Shown here: positions 51,728 to 60,506 of the stretch, one piece after another
Layout: every line of letters starts with the position of its first letter
Numbering within the stretch: position 1 is the stretch's first letter
Assembly (NCBI GenBank): GCA_913065125.1
Contig: CAJYAG010000006.1
Span: 31,701 to 95,700, forward strand
DNA: 64,000 bases
Source: an uncultured Flavobacteriaceae bacterium
Lineage (GTDB): Bacteria > Bacteroidota > Bacteroidia > Flavobacteriales > Flavobacteriaceae
Direction of reading: 5' to 3'
Notes under the pieces: generated by a model
Told to the model about the DNA's origin: nothing
The model's input: only the letters and a program-made list of their open reading frames with translations
Database searches by the model: none
Made by a program: the position numbers and the translations under genes

Positions 51728-52243
51728 TTAAAAATGGTAGCCAACTTTTATTCCTCCAGAATACAATAATCCAAAGCTTTGTAATTCCATTTCAAAACGA
51801 ATTGTAAACCCATCATGGTTTAAATACTGGATACCAATAGGGATGTAAGCACCACTTTTTTTGTATCGTGGTTCGCCTTGATCATTTAAGAATGGATATT
51901 CTTTAAATTTATGACCTAGGAAAAAGCCTAAATATGGAGTCCATTTTTTAACTGCTCTATCTCCATAAAAATGATATGCACTTCCTAAAGAGATTCCTGA
52001 ATACCCAATTCCTGCTTCAATATTTATTTTTGGATTTATAAAATAATCCAACTCCTACTTCTAAATTTGTTTTAGAGTTGATGTAGTAATCTGTTGATAA
52101 ACCAAGTATTGACGGACCATAGATGTTGAAATTAATTCCAAATGGGCGACTTGTTCATGGGTTTACATTTTCAATAAAATCATCTTGAGAATATACTTGG
52201 CAAGAAATAACCAAGCATAGCAAAAGTAGATTTTTTTTAGCAA
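51728..52243 (-). pseudogene. Broken small outer-membrane protein gene
   Basis: On the minus strand the remains of a secreted barrel protein are seen. From about 52243 a frame encodes a signal peptide (LLKKNLLLLCLVISCQVYSQ, then DDFIENVNP), hits an in-frame TGA at 52155-52157, continues TSRPFGINFNIYGPSILGLSTDYYINSKTNLEVGVG, then runs out of frame; the rest, DYFINPKINIEAGIGYSGISLGS...GGIKVGYHF, is in another frame to 51728. The segments DYYINSKTNLEVGVG and DYFINPKINIEAGIG are similar, so a duplication or recombination joined two related copies. The start would be a TTG. I infer an inactivated gene rather than two real ones. Confidence 0.75.
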
Positions 52244-52622
52244 TTTATAAGCACCTAAAATAATAAATAAGAAAATTCCCTATTGATTCGCAATCTATTT
52301 AGGTATAGATTTGGAGTAAATATATGTAAAAAATTACTTTTTAATAACCCCCAAACTATTCTACTTATTATGAAAAAGCCACAGTTTTTTTTGACGGTTA
52401 GAGTTAAATTTCAAAAATTAGTATTTTTTTTTCTGAATCTATTTTCAAATTATCAGATGTCACCTTTATCAAAGGAGTCTAATTTTACTTATAAAGTAGA
52501 TGTTCATAAAAAATAATAGCTAAGGTCAAGTTTTTAAGTTCTTTACCGTTTTGAAATGTACAATGTCTTGGTGATTTTTTTAATTAGCTTCTTATTATAT
52601 GTTGTGATTAGGTAAGGCTTTT
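52244..52622. other. 379-bp gap without a recognisable gene
   Basis: The stretch between the broken barrel gene and the histidine kinase end is AT-rich. A 77-codon frame at 52283-52516 exists but has poor composition and no recognisable motif. I see no hairpin with T tract, RNA gene or promoter that is convincing. It may be decayed sequence left from the pseudogene event. Confidence 0.5.
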
Positions 52623-55600
52623 TTATAAAGGTATTGAAATTTTTACACTTGTTCCTTTGTTTATTTCGGACGTAATAGTGAATGTTCCTTCTACATTTCT
52701 TATTTTTTCTTGAACAGCAAATAAACCAAATCCAGAACCTGTTTTGTTTTTATGACCATTATTAAGAATAGAGGTGTCAAAACCTAAACCGTCATCTATA
52801 ATATCAATATCAACTTGGTCTAAATTTTTATTAATATGTATAGTTATTAAAGATGCTTTGGCGTATTTGATAGCATTTGTTAAAACCTCTTGAATGCTTC
52901 TATAAAGTATTATAGATTTTATTTCACTAAGTTTAAAATTAGTGTTTTTTGTTTCTAGTTTAAATTTAATTTTATGTTTGGCTTCTAAATCATCCAACAA
53001 CCAACTTACAGCTTCAATAATACCTAATTGATATAACACTGGAGGAGAAAGTTCAAAAGTAATTTTACGACTGTTTTCTAGAGCTTCAGAAATATGATCT
53101 TCAATAAATTTTAAGTCGTTGTTAATTCCCTCTAGTTTAGAATCTTTTTTTAATTGATTAATTTTCATTTTAGAAATCACTAAAGATTGGCTAAGATGAT
53201 CGTGTATGTTAGATGCTATTTTTTTCTTCTGTTTTTCTTCAATTAATGTAATCTCACTTGTTAATTTTTGAAGAGATGTTTGATATTTTTGAATTCTTTC
53301 TTTGGCTAAAATCCATTGTGTGATATCTCTTGCAGAAGTAACAAAATAACTTATTTTTTTATTTTTATATACAGGAGATGATAAAAACTCTAGCCAAACA
53401 TAATGTCCTTTTTTATGACGAACTCTAAAGGTGTATGCTTCTTTATATTGGCCTTTAAAAATTTCATTTTTCATGGTTTCTTTTAAGTCGTCAAGGTCTT
53501 CTTTATGTACTATTTTAAAAATAGTTTTACCGATAAATTCAGTCTGTTCGTATCCTAAAATGTTTTTTATAGATGGGGTGATATATCTAAAAGTACTATC
53601 TTCTTCTTGCAAACAAATAATATCACTAGTGTGGTTGGCTAATAAACTTTGCATTTCCTGGCTTTTTGCAACTTTAGCTCTTGTTAATTTATGTTCAGTA
53701 ATATCTTGAATTACTCCTCTTAATCCTATTACCTCTCCCTTATCATTTGTCGTAGGATACCCAATTGAATTTACCCAAATTTTTTGATTTTGAGCGTTTT
53801 TAAATCTTAGCTCTAAATCGAATTTTTCATTATTTTTAATACTATTTTCAAGAGCTTTTTCAAGTATTTCTCTTGAGCCGTCTACATAATGGCATAAGGC
53901 TATCTCAAAAGTAGGAATTTCACCAATTGGTATTCCATAGATTTTAAATACTTGGTTAGACCAACGTACTTTTTGAGTTTCTATATCAAAATCCCAAGCA
54001 CCAATTTTAGCTATTCTTCCAGATTCATTCAAGAGAAACTCGCTTTGTTCAGCTTTTTTAAGAGCATCTTTAATTTTAATGTCTTTAAGTTTTCTTTCTG
54101 TAATATCTTGAATTACACCTCTTAAGCCAATTACTTCATTTTTCTTATTGGTTACAGGGAATCCAATGGTATTAATCCAAAGTTCTTCTTTTTGTGCGTT
54201 TTGAAATTTTAATTCTAAATCGTATTTTTTATTCTGTGCAACACTTTCTTCTATCGCTTTTATTAATGTCTTTTTAGATTTACCAGTGAAAAAATTTATA
54301 GCATCTTTAAGAGAAGGGTACTCGCCAACAGGAAGTCCATGAAGTTTAAAAACTTGGTCAGACCATTTAACTTTCTGGGTAGCTAAATCAATTTCCCAAG
54401 AACCAACATTGGCTATTTTTTCCGATTCTTTTAAAAGAAACTCACTCAGTTCAACATCTTCTAATGCTTTCTCAATTTTTTCTCGACTCAATTTTTTTTC
54501 TGTAATATCTTGTATAACGCCTCTAATACCAACTACTTCATTTTTTTTATTAGTTACAGGATACCCAATTGTATTGACCCAAAGTTTTTCTTTCTGAGCA
54601 TTTTGAAACCTTAATTCTAAATCGTATTTTTTGTTTTGTGCAATACTTTCTTCAATTGCTTTTTCTAGTATTTCTTTAGATCCATCTATAAAAAAATCTA
54701 AAGCATTTTCAAGCAAAGGAAGTTCTCCAATAGGTAAACCATGAAGCTTAAAAACCTGATCAGACCAACTTACTTTTTGTGTAAGGATATTAATTTCCCA
54801 AGAACCAACATTGGCAATTTTTTCTGATTCTTTTAACAGGAATTCATTTTGTTCAACTTCTTTAAGCGCTTTTTTAATTTTCTTTTGACTTCTTTTTAAG
54901 TCTTTTTCAGTTAATTTTTGTGCTGTCACATCATTCATAATAACCAAGGCACCTAATTTTTTACCTTCTTTATCAAAAAATGTAGAGGCATTGCAAAGTA
55001 CATGTCTTGGTTCTTGGTTTTTGGCTTTGATAACCATTTGTTGGTTTGCAACCTTTTGATTGTTTAAAGCTTTAATCAGAGGAATTTCACTGGTTTTAAG
55101 TAAAGTTTTTGAATTTGATTTATATAAACCGTAGTTTTTAGCCCATTCTTCTTGAGGTATTTTTAAAAGATCTATACCATGCCATTTTTTAGCGGTTTTA
55201 TTAAAAAGCACTAATTTGCCTTCTGCATCACATGCAACAATACCAGCAGGATGGTTTTCTGTTAAGGCAAAAGCAAAGTCATTTTGTTGTTTTAAAGCCT
55301 CCTGAATTTTTCTTGTTTCAGTAATGTTTTCTACAATAATTAATATAAACTCTTCATTGTTAATTATAATTATTTCTCCAGAAATTAACCAAATTTTATT
55401 TTTTTCAGATTTAATCGTAAAACTAGCTTCATAGTTTTTTACTTTGCCATTTTTTTTTACTTTTTCAATAAAAATTTTGCTTTCTTTTTTAGAATCCCAA
55501 ATGTCTATGTCAAACAACTTAGCTCCAATTAATTTATCATTAGAATAACCAGTAAATTTAGCAGCAGCATCATTTGAGTTTATAATTTCGTAATCTTTTA

Positions 55601-56495
55601 AACGTGCAAGAACTATTGGGGCTGTACTGTTTTTTAATATTTTAAAGAAATTTTCTTGGCTTTCTTTTAAGTTGTTTTCAGCTTTCTTTTTTTTGGAGAT
55701 GTCTTGTAGTACTCCAACCATTTTTAAGAGCTTACCGTTTTTATTGTAGGATATTTCTGCAGTAGAATGAACCGTTCTAATTGTACCTTTATTTTTTGGT
55801 TTAATTTGATATTCTAAACTGTATTCTCCACCATTTTTTATAAAGTTGGTGATTGATTTACGAACATATTTGCGGTTAATAATACAGCTCTCAATTAAAT
55901 CAACTGTAAATTGATCTGTTTTTGGATCAAAACCAAAAATGGTTTGCGCTTGTTCTGAAGCCCATAGTTGACCAGTTTTAAAGTTGTATTCCCAATTTCC
56001 AACTTTACCAATTTGTTGTAATTTATTATATCGCTCTTGGTTTTCTTTTAAAAGTAATTCCCCTTTTTTAAGTTCAGTTATATCATCGAATGTTGTAAAA
56101 ACCTGATAAGGTTTTTTTTCTTTGTCTTTAAATTGTGGAATGGCGTCTATCTTTATCCAACGATAGTCATTTTCACTAGAATTTATAATCCCCATGATTT
56201 TATTTAAAACAGGTTTTCCTGTTTTTAAAGCGATCATACTTGGGTGTGTTTCTCCAGGATAGTCCGAGCCATCTTCATGAATACATTTCCAGCTAGGGTC
56301 TAAAGAAGTTTTACCTTGTGTTTGATCTAAGGTAAGACCTAAAATATTTAAAGCAGCATTATTTACATCTATTATTTCGCCATTAGAATTTTGAAAAGTT
56401 ACACCAAGATTCATTGTTTTAAACAACAGTTGAAATTTATCCTGTTCTTTAATTGAGTTTTGGGAAATTTTATTTTTTTGGTTGTTATTACTCAT
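52623..56495 (-). CDS. Cytoplasmic multi-PAS sensor histidine kinase (HisKA_3 type)
   Basis: The 1290-residue kinase has no membrane helix or signal. I count about eight PAS/PAC modules (residues about 15-1075); three consecutive ones start at 550, 684 and 818 and are tandem copies of exactly 134 residues. The kinase part is of the NarX/HisKA_3 type: phospho-acceptor His1098 in SNIHDHLSQSL, N box QEVLTNAIKYA, G1 DIIDDGLGFD and G2 GSGFGLFAV. Such kinases usually work with LuxR-type response regulators, but none lies nearby, so it is an orphan here. PAS ligands are unknown. It has its own promoter and is the last minus-strand gene of the region. Confidence 0.92.
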   Translation of the reverse strand: MSNNNQKNKISQNSIKEQDKFQLLFKTMNLGVTFQNSNGEIIDVNNAALNILGLTLDQTQGKTSLDPSWKCIHEDGSDYPGETHPSMIALKTGKPVLNKIMGIINSSENDYRWIKIDAIPQFKDKEKKPYQVFTTFDDITELKKGELLLKENQERYNKLQQIGKVGNWEYNFKTGQLWASEQAQTIFGFDPKTDQFTVDLIESCIINRKYVRKSITNFIKNGGEYSLEYQIKPKNKGTIRTVHSTAEISYNKNGKLLKMVGVLQDISKKKKAENNLKESQENFFKILKNSTAPIVLARLKDYEIINSNDAAAKFTGYSNDKLIGAKLFDIDIWDSKKESKIFIEKVKKNGKVKNYEASFTIKSEKNKIWLISGEIIIINNEEFILIIVENITETRKIQEALKQQNDFAFALTENHPAGIVACDAEGKLVLFNKTAKKWHGIDLLKIPQEEWAKNYGLYKSNSKTLLKTSEIPLIKALNNQKVANQQMVIKAKNQEPRHVLCNASTFFDKEGKKLGALVIMNDVTAQKLTEKDLKRSQKKIKKALKEVEQNEFLLKESEKIANVGSWEINILTQKVSWSDQVFKLHGLPIGELPLLENALDFFIDGSKEILEKAIEESIAQNKKYDLELRFQNAQKEKLWVNTIGYPVTNKKNEVVGIRGVIQDITEKKLSREKIEKALEDVELSEFLLKESEKIANVGSWEIDLATQKVKWSDQVFKLHGLPVGEYPSLKDAINFFTGKSKKTLIKAIEESVAQNKKYDLELKFQNAQKEELWINTIGFPVTNKKNEVIGLRGVIQDITERKLKDIKIKDALKKAEQSEFLLNESGRIAKIGAWDFDIETQKVRWSNQVFKIYGIPIGEIPTFEIALCHYVDGSREILEKALENSIKNNEKFDLELRFKNAQNQKIWVNSIGYPTTNDKGEVIGLRGVIQDITEHKLTRAKVAKSQEMQSLLANHTSDIICLQEEDSTFRYITPSIKNILGYEQTEFIGKTIFKIVHKEDLDDLKETMKNEIFKGQYKEAYTFRVRHKKGHYVWLEFLSSPVYKNKKISYFVTSARDITQWILAKERIQKYQTSLQKLTSEITLIEEKQKKKIASNIHDHLSQSLVISKMKINQLKKDSKLEGINNDLKFIEDHISEALENSRKITFELSPPVLYQLGIIEAVSWLLDDLEAKHKIKFKLETKNTNFKLSEIKSIILYRSIQEVLTNAIKYAKASLITIHINKNLDQVDIDIIDDGLGFDTSILNNGHKNKTGSGFGLFAVQEKIRNVEGTFTITSEINKGTSVKISIPL
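53655..54848 (-). repeat. Tandem triplication of a 402-bp PAS-coding unit
   Basis: Three in-frame copies follow each other: 54848-54447, 54446-54045 and 54044 to about 53655 (minus strand). Copies 1 and 2 are closest (for example KESEKIANVGSWEI and QNAQKE in both); copy 3 has diverged further (NESGRIAKIGAWDF). The exact length of 134 codons for units 1 and 2 shows a recent duplication with selection for frame. Confidence 0.85.
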
Positions 56496-56557
56496 TCATT
56501 ACTTTTTAAACTGGGGATAAAAAATAAATTATGATCTATCTTTGGGGCTGATAAAAA

Positions 56558-56565
56558 CAAATATA
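56558..56565 (-). promoter_or_regulatory. Promoter -7 box for the histidine kinase gene
   Basis: The minus strand reads TATATTTG, an exact TAnnTTTG match, 63 bp from the ATG. Confidence 0.65.
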
Positions 56566-56682
56566 ATAATTTTAAGTTATTGGCTGTTTTTTTTGCAATA
56601 AAAACGATACATACTAAGCTCAATATATTGAAAATAATTTAAAAATACAAAAAAAGCTGTTGTAGTTTTTACCTAATTAAAT

Positions 56683-57636
56683 CTACAATTCGTAATTTTT
56701 GCCTTCAGAAGCAAGTCTAAAACCTAATTTTTCTATTTCTTTTCGCTCTTTGCTATTTTCTTGTAGCGTAGGGTTTGTGTGATTAAAATGAATAAAAATC
56801 ACTTTGTTTTTTGTTGCTAAAGACTCTTTTTTAAATAAGGCAACGGTTTCAGAAGTAAACGGATGTGGAATTTCAGACATTGGTCTATTGATTTCTCCAT
56901 CTTTTAAAAAGGATGCATCTAAAAATGCATAATCAACTTTTTTAACTTCATCAATAATGCTCTTTTTCCATTTGTGCCACTTGTCAATATCCGGAATAAA
57001 CAAGGCTATTTTTTTGGGTCCTTTAATTTTATATCCTACAGTTTCAGAAAACTCATCTCTATGTGGAACTCTAAATGGGGTTACTTTTAATTGTTTGTTT
57101 AATACAATTGTAGAATCGTTGTGCAAAGGTTCTATATCAATATTTTTAATTGAAACCAATTGACTCCATGGCCCGTTAGTTTCTAAAAACGATTTCATTT
57201 TAGGCATTGCATATACTTTGGTTCCTTGTTTTCCTAACGCCTCTCTACCAAAATACATCAAGCCTGAATAATGACCAATATGTGCGTGCGTTAGAAAAAC
57301 GCCATCAATAATTGTTGACGTTTTTAAATGGTGTTGCTCTAAATTTGCTAATTGCGTATGCATATCTGGAGTAGCTTCAAAAATCCATTTTTGCTTGTTT
57401 TGTTGATCAACTAAACCAAGAGAAACAACACTTTTTCTTTTGTTTGTTCCGTTGTAATAATTAGCGCAACATTCTTTTTGACAACCAATATGAGGATAAC
57501 CACCATCTTGAGCAATTCCCAAAATAGTGATGTATTGTTGTAGTTTTTTTTGTTCAATTATTTCTGTGGATGTATTTTCTACTTTACAGCCAATTGTAAA
57601 AATGATAAAAGTTAATAATGCTATTTTTAATTTCAT
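56683..57636 (-). CDS. PqqB-like metallo-beta-lactamase-fold lipoprotein
   Basis: The 317-residue protein has a lipobox (MKLKIALLTFIIFTIGC, Cys17) and then a metallo-beta-lactamase fold: ITILGIAQDGGYPHIGC, Cys-rich QKECCANYYNG, the metal motif THAHIGH (His117, His119, His122), RVPHRDEFSETVGY and the final FIHFNHTNP. The order and the AQDGGxPHxGC start match PqqB, but no other pqq gene is present, and PqqB has no lipid anchor. It is better seen as a periplasmic PqqB-like hydrolase of unknown substrate. It lies between ilvE (terminated) and the histidine kinase. Confidence 0.82.
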   Translation of the reverse strand: MKLKIALLTFIIFTIGCKVENTSTEIIEQKKLQQYITILGIAQDGGYPHIGCQKECCANYYNGTNKRKSVVSLGLVDQQNKQKWIFEATPDMHTQLANLEQHHLKTSTIIDGVFLTHAHIGHYSGLMYFGREALGKQGTKVYAMPKMKSFLETNGPWSQLVSIKNIDIEPLHNDSTIVLNKQLKVTPFRVPHRDEFSETVGYKIKGPKKIALFIPDIDKWHKWKKSIIDEVKKVDYAFLDASFLKDGEINRPMSEIPHPFTSETVALFKKESLATKNKVIFIHFNHTNPTLQENSKERKEIEKLGFRLASEGKNYEL

Positions 57637-57667
57637 TTTAGATAAAATTTAAAATTGAAAGCTACAA

Positions 57668-57698
57668 AAAAAGCATCAATCTAAGATTGATGCTTTTT
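57668..57698 (-). terminator. Terminator after ilvE
   Basis: AAAAAGCATCAATC (57668-57681) and GATTGATGCTTTTT (57685-57698) pair perfectly around TAA; the minus strand gives a U run after the stem. It separates ilvE from the PqqB-like gene. Confidence 0.88.
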
Positions 57699-57719
57699 AT
57701 TATTTTATTTATATAGAAA

Positions 57720-58775
57720 CTATAATTGAACTCTCCATCCGTAAGGATCTTCAGCTTTATTAGTTTGTATGTCAGTAATTCTCTTTTTTAATTGGGAAGC
57801 ATAAGAATTTTCTAATTCTGGCAACTCAAAATCTTCTCCTTTAAATCCAAAACCAGCAATTGGTGAAATTACAGCTGCTGTTCCTGCTCCAAATAATTCT
57901 TTTAAATTTCCGTTTTTAGCTGCTTCAACAACTTCAGTTACAGTGATTTTACGTTCTTCAACATGTATGCCGTTATCTTTTGCAATTTGTAAAACACTTT
58001 TACGTGTAATTCCGTCTAAAATTCTATCTGAAGTTGGACTTGTAATTAAGGTGTCGTTTATTCTAACAAAAATATTCATTGCGCCAGCTTCTTCAATATA
58101 TTCGTGACTTGTGTCATCTGTCCAGATAACTTGATTGTAGCCTTTTTCTATGGCTAATTGAGTTGGATAAAATTGCGCAGCATAATTTCCTCCAGCTTTT
58201 GCAAATCCAACGCCACCATTTGCAGCTCTTGCATATTTTTCTTCAATTAAAACTTTTACTTTCCCAGCAAAATAAGCACCAGAAGGAGCTGTTGCAATAA
58301 TAAATTTATATTCGGTTGCAGGTGAAGCATGAAAACCGTTTCCTGTAGCAAAAATAAAAGGTCTTATGTATAAAGAGCTTCCTTCGTTAGTTGGAATCCA
58401 AGCGTTATCAATTTCTAATAATTTTTTCAAACCATTCATAAAAAGGTCTTCAGGAACTTGTGGAATCACCATTCTTTCTGCCGATTTATTTAAACGTTTG
58501 CAATTGTCCAAAGGTCTAAATAATAAAGTGTTTTCATTGGCGTCTTTGTAGGCTTTCATTCCTTCAAAAATAGATTGTCCGTAATGGAAAATCTTTGCTG
58601 ATGGATCTAAAGAAATTGCAGCATAAGGTTGAATAGTTGGATTTTGCCATTTCCCATCTTTATAATCACACACAAACATATGGTCCGAAAAAACCGTTCC
58701 AAAAGGCAAATTGTTAAAATCTACTGAAGCTATCCTAGAACTTTGAATAGAGGTAATTTTTATAGTTGAATTCAT
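57720..58775 (-). CDS. ilvE: Branched-chain amino acid aminotransferase
   Basis: The 351-residue fold-type IV PLP enzyme interconverts Leu/Ile/Val and their 2-oxoacids. It has FGTVFSDHMFVCDYKDGKW, YGQSIFEGMKAYK, the catalytic Lys in GVGFAKAGGNYAAQF, EEAGAMNIFVRIND, SPTSDRILDGITRKSVLQIA and LFGAGTAAVISPI. The long form (about 350 residues) is the eukaryote-like BCAT common in Bacteroidota. It is monocistronic, with a -7 box upstream and a strong terminator downstream. Confidence 0.96.
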   Translation of the reverse strand: MNSTIKITSIQSSRIASVDFNNLPFGTVFSDHMFVCDYKDGKWQNPTIQPYAAISLDPSAKIFHYGQSIFEGMKAYKDANENTLLFRPLDNCKRLNKSAERMVIPQVPEDLFMNGLKKLLEIDNAWIPTNEGSSLYIRPFIFATGNGFHASPATEYKFIIATAPSGAYFAGKVKVLIEEKYARAANGGVGFAKAGGNYAAQFYPTQLAIEKGYNQVIWTDDTSHEYIEEAGAMNIFVRINDTLITSPTSDRILDGITRKSVLQIAKDNGIHVEERKITVTEVVEAAKNGNLKELFGAGTAAVISPIAGFGFKGEDFELPELENSYASQLKKRITDIQTNKAEDPYGWRVQL

Positions 58776-58798
58776 TTTGAATCAGAAATTTAATGTCG

Positions 58799-58806
58799 CA
58801 AAGGTA
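58799..58806 (-). promoter_or_regulatory. Promoter -7 box for ilvE
   Basis: The minus strand reads TACCTTTG, an exact TAnnTTTG match, 24 bp before the ilvE ATG. Confidence 0.65.
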
Positions 58807-58861
58807 GGTAAATTATCACGTTCTAAACTCAGATAATGTCGAATTTTATTGTTTAAATCCT

Positions 58862-58869
58862 TACATTTG
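58862..58869 (+). promoter_or_regulatory. Promoter -7 box for the DUF4920 lipoprotein gene
   Basis: TACATTTG matches TAnnTTTG, 24 bp before the ATG at 58893. It probably drives the compact run of four plus-strand genes ending at 60653. Confidence 0.65.
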
Positions 58870-58892
58870 TAGTAAATCTGTTAAAATTAAAA

Positions 58893-59402
58893 ATGATGAA
58901 AAATCTATTAAAAGTGTGTGTTGTTTTCTTATTGGTTTTTATAGCCTGTAAAGAAAACACAAAAGAGAAAAGTGAAACAAAGACAACCGAAGCTATAACT
59001 AAGTTTGATTCTTTTGGAGCAACGATTTCGAATGAGGATGCTATTGATTCTAAAGCAATGTTAGCCAAGTTTAAATCGTTAAAAGCAGGTGATACTATCA
59101 ATGTGAAATTTGCATCAAAAATTGATGAGGTTTGTTCTAAAAAAGGTTGCTGGATGAAGTTAGATTTAACAGACGAAACACAAACTATGGTTCGTTTTAA
59201 AGACTACGGATTTTTTATGCCGTTAGACGCTAAAGACAGAGAGGTAATTGTAAACGGTAAAGCTTACGTTACAGAAACTTCTGTAGCCGATTTAAAGCAT
59301 TATGCTGAAGACGCTGGAAAAACAAAAGAAGAAATTGCTAAAATTACCATGCCTAAATTAGAATTTGCATTTGAAGCAGACGGAGTTTTAATGAAAAAAT
59401 AA
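58893..59402 (+). CDS. DUF4920 lipoprotein
   Basis: The 169-residue protein has a lipoprotein signal (MMKNLLKVCVVFLLVFIAC, Cys19) and the DUF4920 pattern: FGATISNEDAIDSKAMLAKFKSLKAGDTINVKFASKIDEVCSKKGCWMKLDL, then MVRFKDYGFFMPLD. The CSKKGCWM pair of cysteines is conserved and suggests a metal or redox site. Function is unknown. Its TAA shares a base with the ATG of the next gene, a haem-motif lipoprotein, so both are made together. Confidence 0.88.
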   Translation: MMKNLLKVCVVFLLVFIACKENTKEKSETKTTEAITKFDSFGATISNEDAIDSKAMLAKFKSLKAGDTINVKFASKIDEVCSKKGCWMKLDLTDETQTMVRFKDYGFFMPLDAKDREVIVNGKAYVTETSVADLKHYAEDAGKTKEEIAKITMPKLEFAFEADGVLMKK

Positions 59403-59827
59403 TGAAAAAGATTATTTTCATATGTTCACTTTTTCTTTTTATTGGATGCAATTCTAAAAAAGAAGAGAAAGTAGAAATTACTCCGAAAGGAAACTTTTAT
59501 AAGCAGTCAGAAATGGCTGCTTTAATGTTATTGATGTATGAAACAAATGCACAAAACAAGCAATTAATTTTAGACGGAAAACAACCAAAAGAGTTTCCAA
59601 AAGAGTTTTTAAAGATTCATACGGCAGAATTAACAGATTCAACAGATAGAACAGCAGATTTTAAAGCGTTTTCGAATTTCTATTTAGATCATATGAAGCT
59701 AGTTTTTGAAACTTCTGAAGAATCGTTAATTTCTAAACATAATGCCACAATTAATAGTTGTATTGCTTGTCACCAAACTACGTGTATTGGACCAATTCCA
59801 AAAATTAAAAAACTATTAATTCAGTAA
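59402..59827 (+). CDS. Lipoprotein with a single haem c motif
   Basis: The 141-residue protein begins with a lipobox (MKKIIFICSLFLFIGCNS, Cys16). Near the end it has CIACH (Cys120, Cys123, His124), a c-type haem attachment motif, followed closely by QTTCIGPIPKI with a further cysteine. The preceding region is helical (EMAALMLLMYETNAQNKQLI with several Met residues that could give the sixth ligand), as in cytochrome c'-like bundles. I infer a small membrane-anchored cytochrome. It is coupled to the DUF4920 gene, whose CxxxxC pair might serve the same redox process. Confidence 0.75.
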   Translation: MKKIIFICSLFLFIGCNSKKEEKVEITPKGNFYKQSEMAALMLLMYETNAQNKQLILDGKQPKEFPKEFLKIHTAELTDSTDRTADFKAFSNFYLDHMKLVFETSEESLISKHNATINSCIACHQTTCIGPIPKIKKLLIQ

Positions 59828-59828
59828 T

Positions 59829-60494
59829 TTGAAAAGAGAAATTGTGTTAACTTCGGATGGTTCTACAACCATCCATTTACCAGATTGGAATGAAAATTAT
59901 CATTCAACACACGGCGCAATTCAAGAATCAAAACACGTATTTATTTCTAAAGGATTTGATGCAATTTCTTTATCTGAAATTTCAATTTTAGAAATTGGTT
60001 TTGGAACAGGTTTAAATTGTTTTATCACTTTTTTAGAAGCGCAAGCGAAAGAAAAATCAATCAATTATGTTGGAGTAGAAGCGTATCCTGTTACCAAAAA
60101 AGAGGTTGCGAAACTCAATTATGTCTCAGAATTAAAAGCTGAAAACCAACAATTCATTTTTGATGCAATCCATAATTGTACTTGGGAAGAAAAACATCAG
60201 ATTCAGTCTAATTTTTGGTTGACAAAAAGAAAACAATTTTTTAAAGATATTATTGATGTAAAACAGTTTGATATTGTTTATTTTGATGCTTTTGGAGCAG
60301 AACATCAACCACAATTATGGACAGTAGCTATTTTTAAAAAAATGTATCAAGCTTTAAAAGTAAACGGAATTTTAGTAACTTATTCCGCCAAAGGAAGCGT
60401 TCGAAGAGCTATGCAAGAAGTTGGTTTTTCTGTAGAACGACTTAATGGTCCGCCAGGAAAAAGAGAAATGCTAAGAGCAACAAGAATAACATAA
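59829..60494 (+). CDS. mnmD: tRNA (5-methylaminomethyl-2-thiouridine)(34)-methyltransferase MnmD
   Basis: This 221-residue SAM enzyme is the stand-alone form of the methyltransferase half of MnmC, acting on wobble uridine of tRNAs. ILEIGFGTGLNCFITFLEAQ is SAM motif I, VGVEAYP motif II, VYFDAFGAEHQPQLWT the catalytic region, and VTYSAKGSVRRAMQEVGFSVERLNGPPGKREML the DUF752 C-terminus. It begins with TTG directly after the TAA of the previous gene; no ATG is available before the conserved LTSDGSTT segment. Confidence 0.9.
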   Translation: MKREIVLTSDGSTTIHLPDWNENYHSTHGAIQESKHVFISKGFDAISLSEISILEIGFGTGLNCFITFLEAQAKEKSINYVGVEAYPVTKKEVAKLNYVSELKAENQQFIFDAIHNCTWEEKHQIQSNFWLTKRKQFFKDIIDVKQFDIVYFDAFGAEHQPQLWTVAIFKKMYQALKVNGILVTYSAKGSVRRAMQEVGFSVERLNGPPGKREMLRATRIT

Positions 60495-60506
60495 AGAGGA
60501 TTTATA

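Noticed and set aside
52283..52516. 77-codon open frame between the broken barrel gene and the histidine kinase
   Set aside because: The composition is Phe/Lys/Leu-heavy as in translated AT-rich noise, it has no promoter or recognisable domain, and its internal segments are not signal-like.
56537..56544. TATCTTTG on the plus strand upstream of the histidine kinase
   Set aside because: It matches the -7 consensus but no plus-strand gene follows; both neighbours are on the minus strand.
56683..57636. A PQQ biosynthesis locus
   Set aside because: Only a PqqB-like gene is present; no pqqA, C, D or E and the protein has a lipid anchor.
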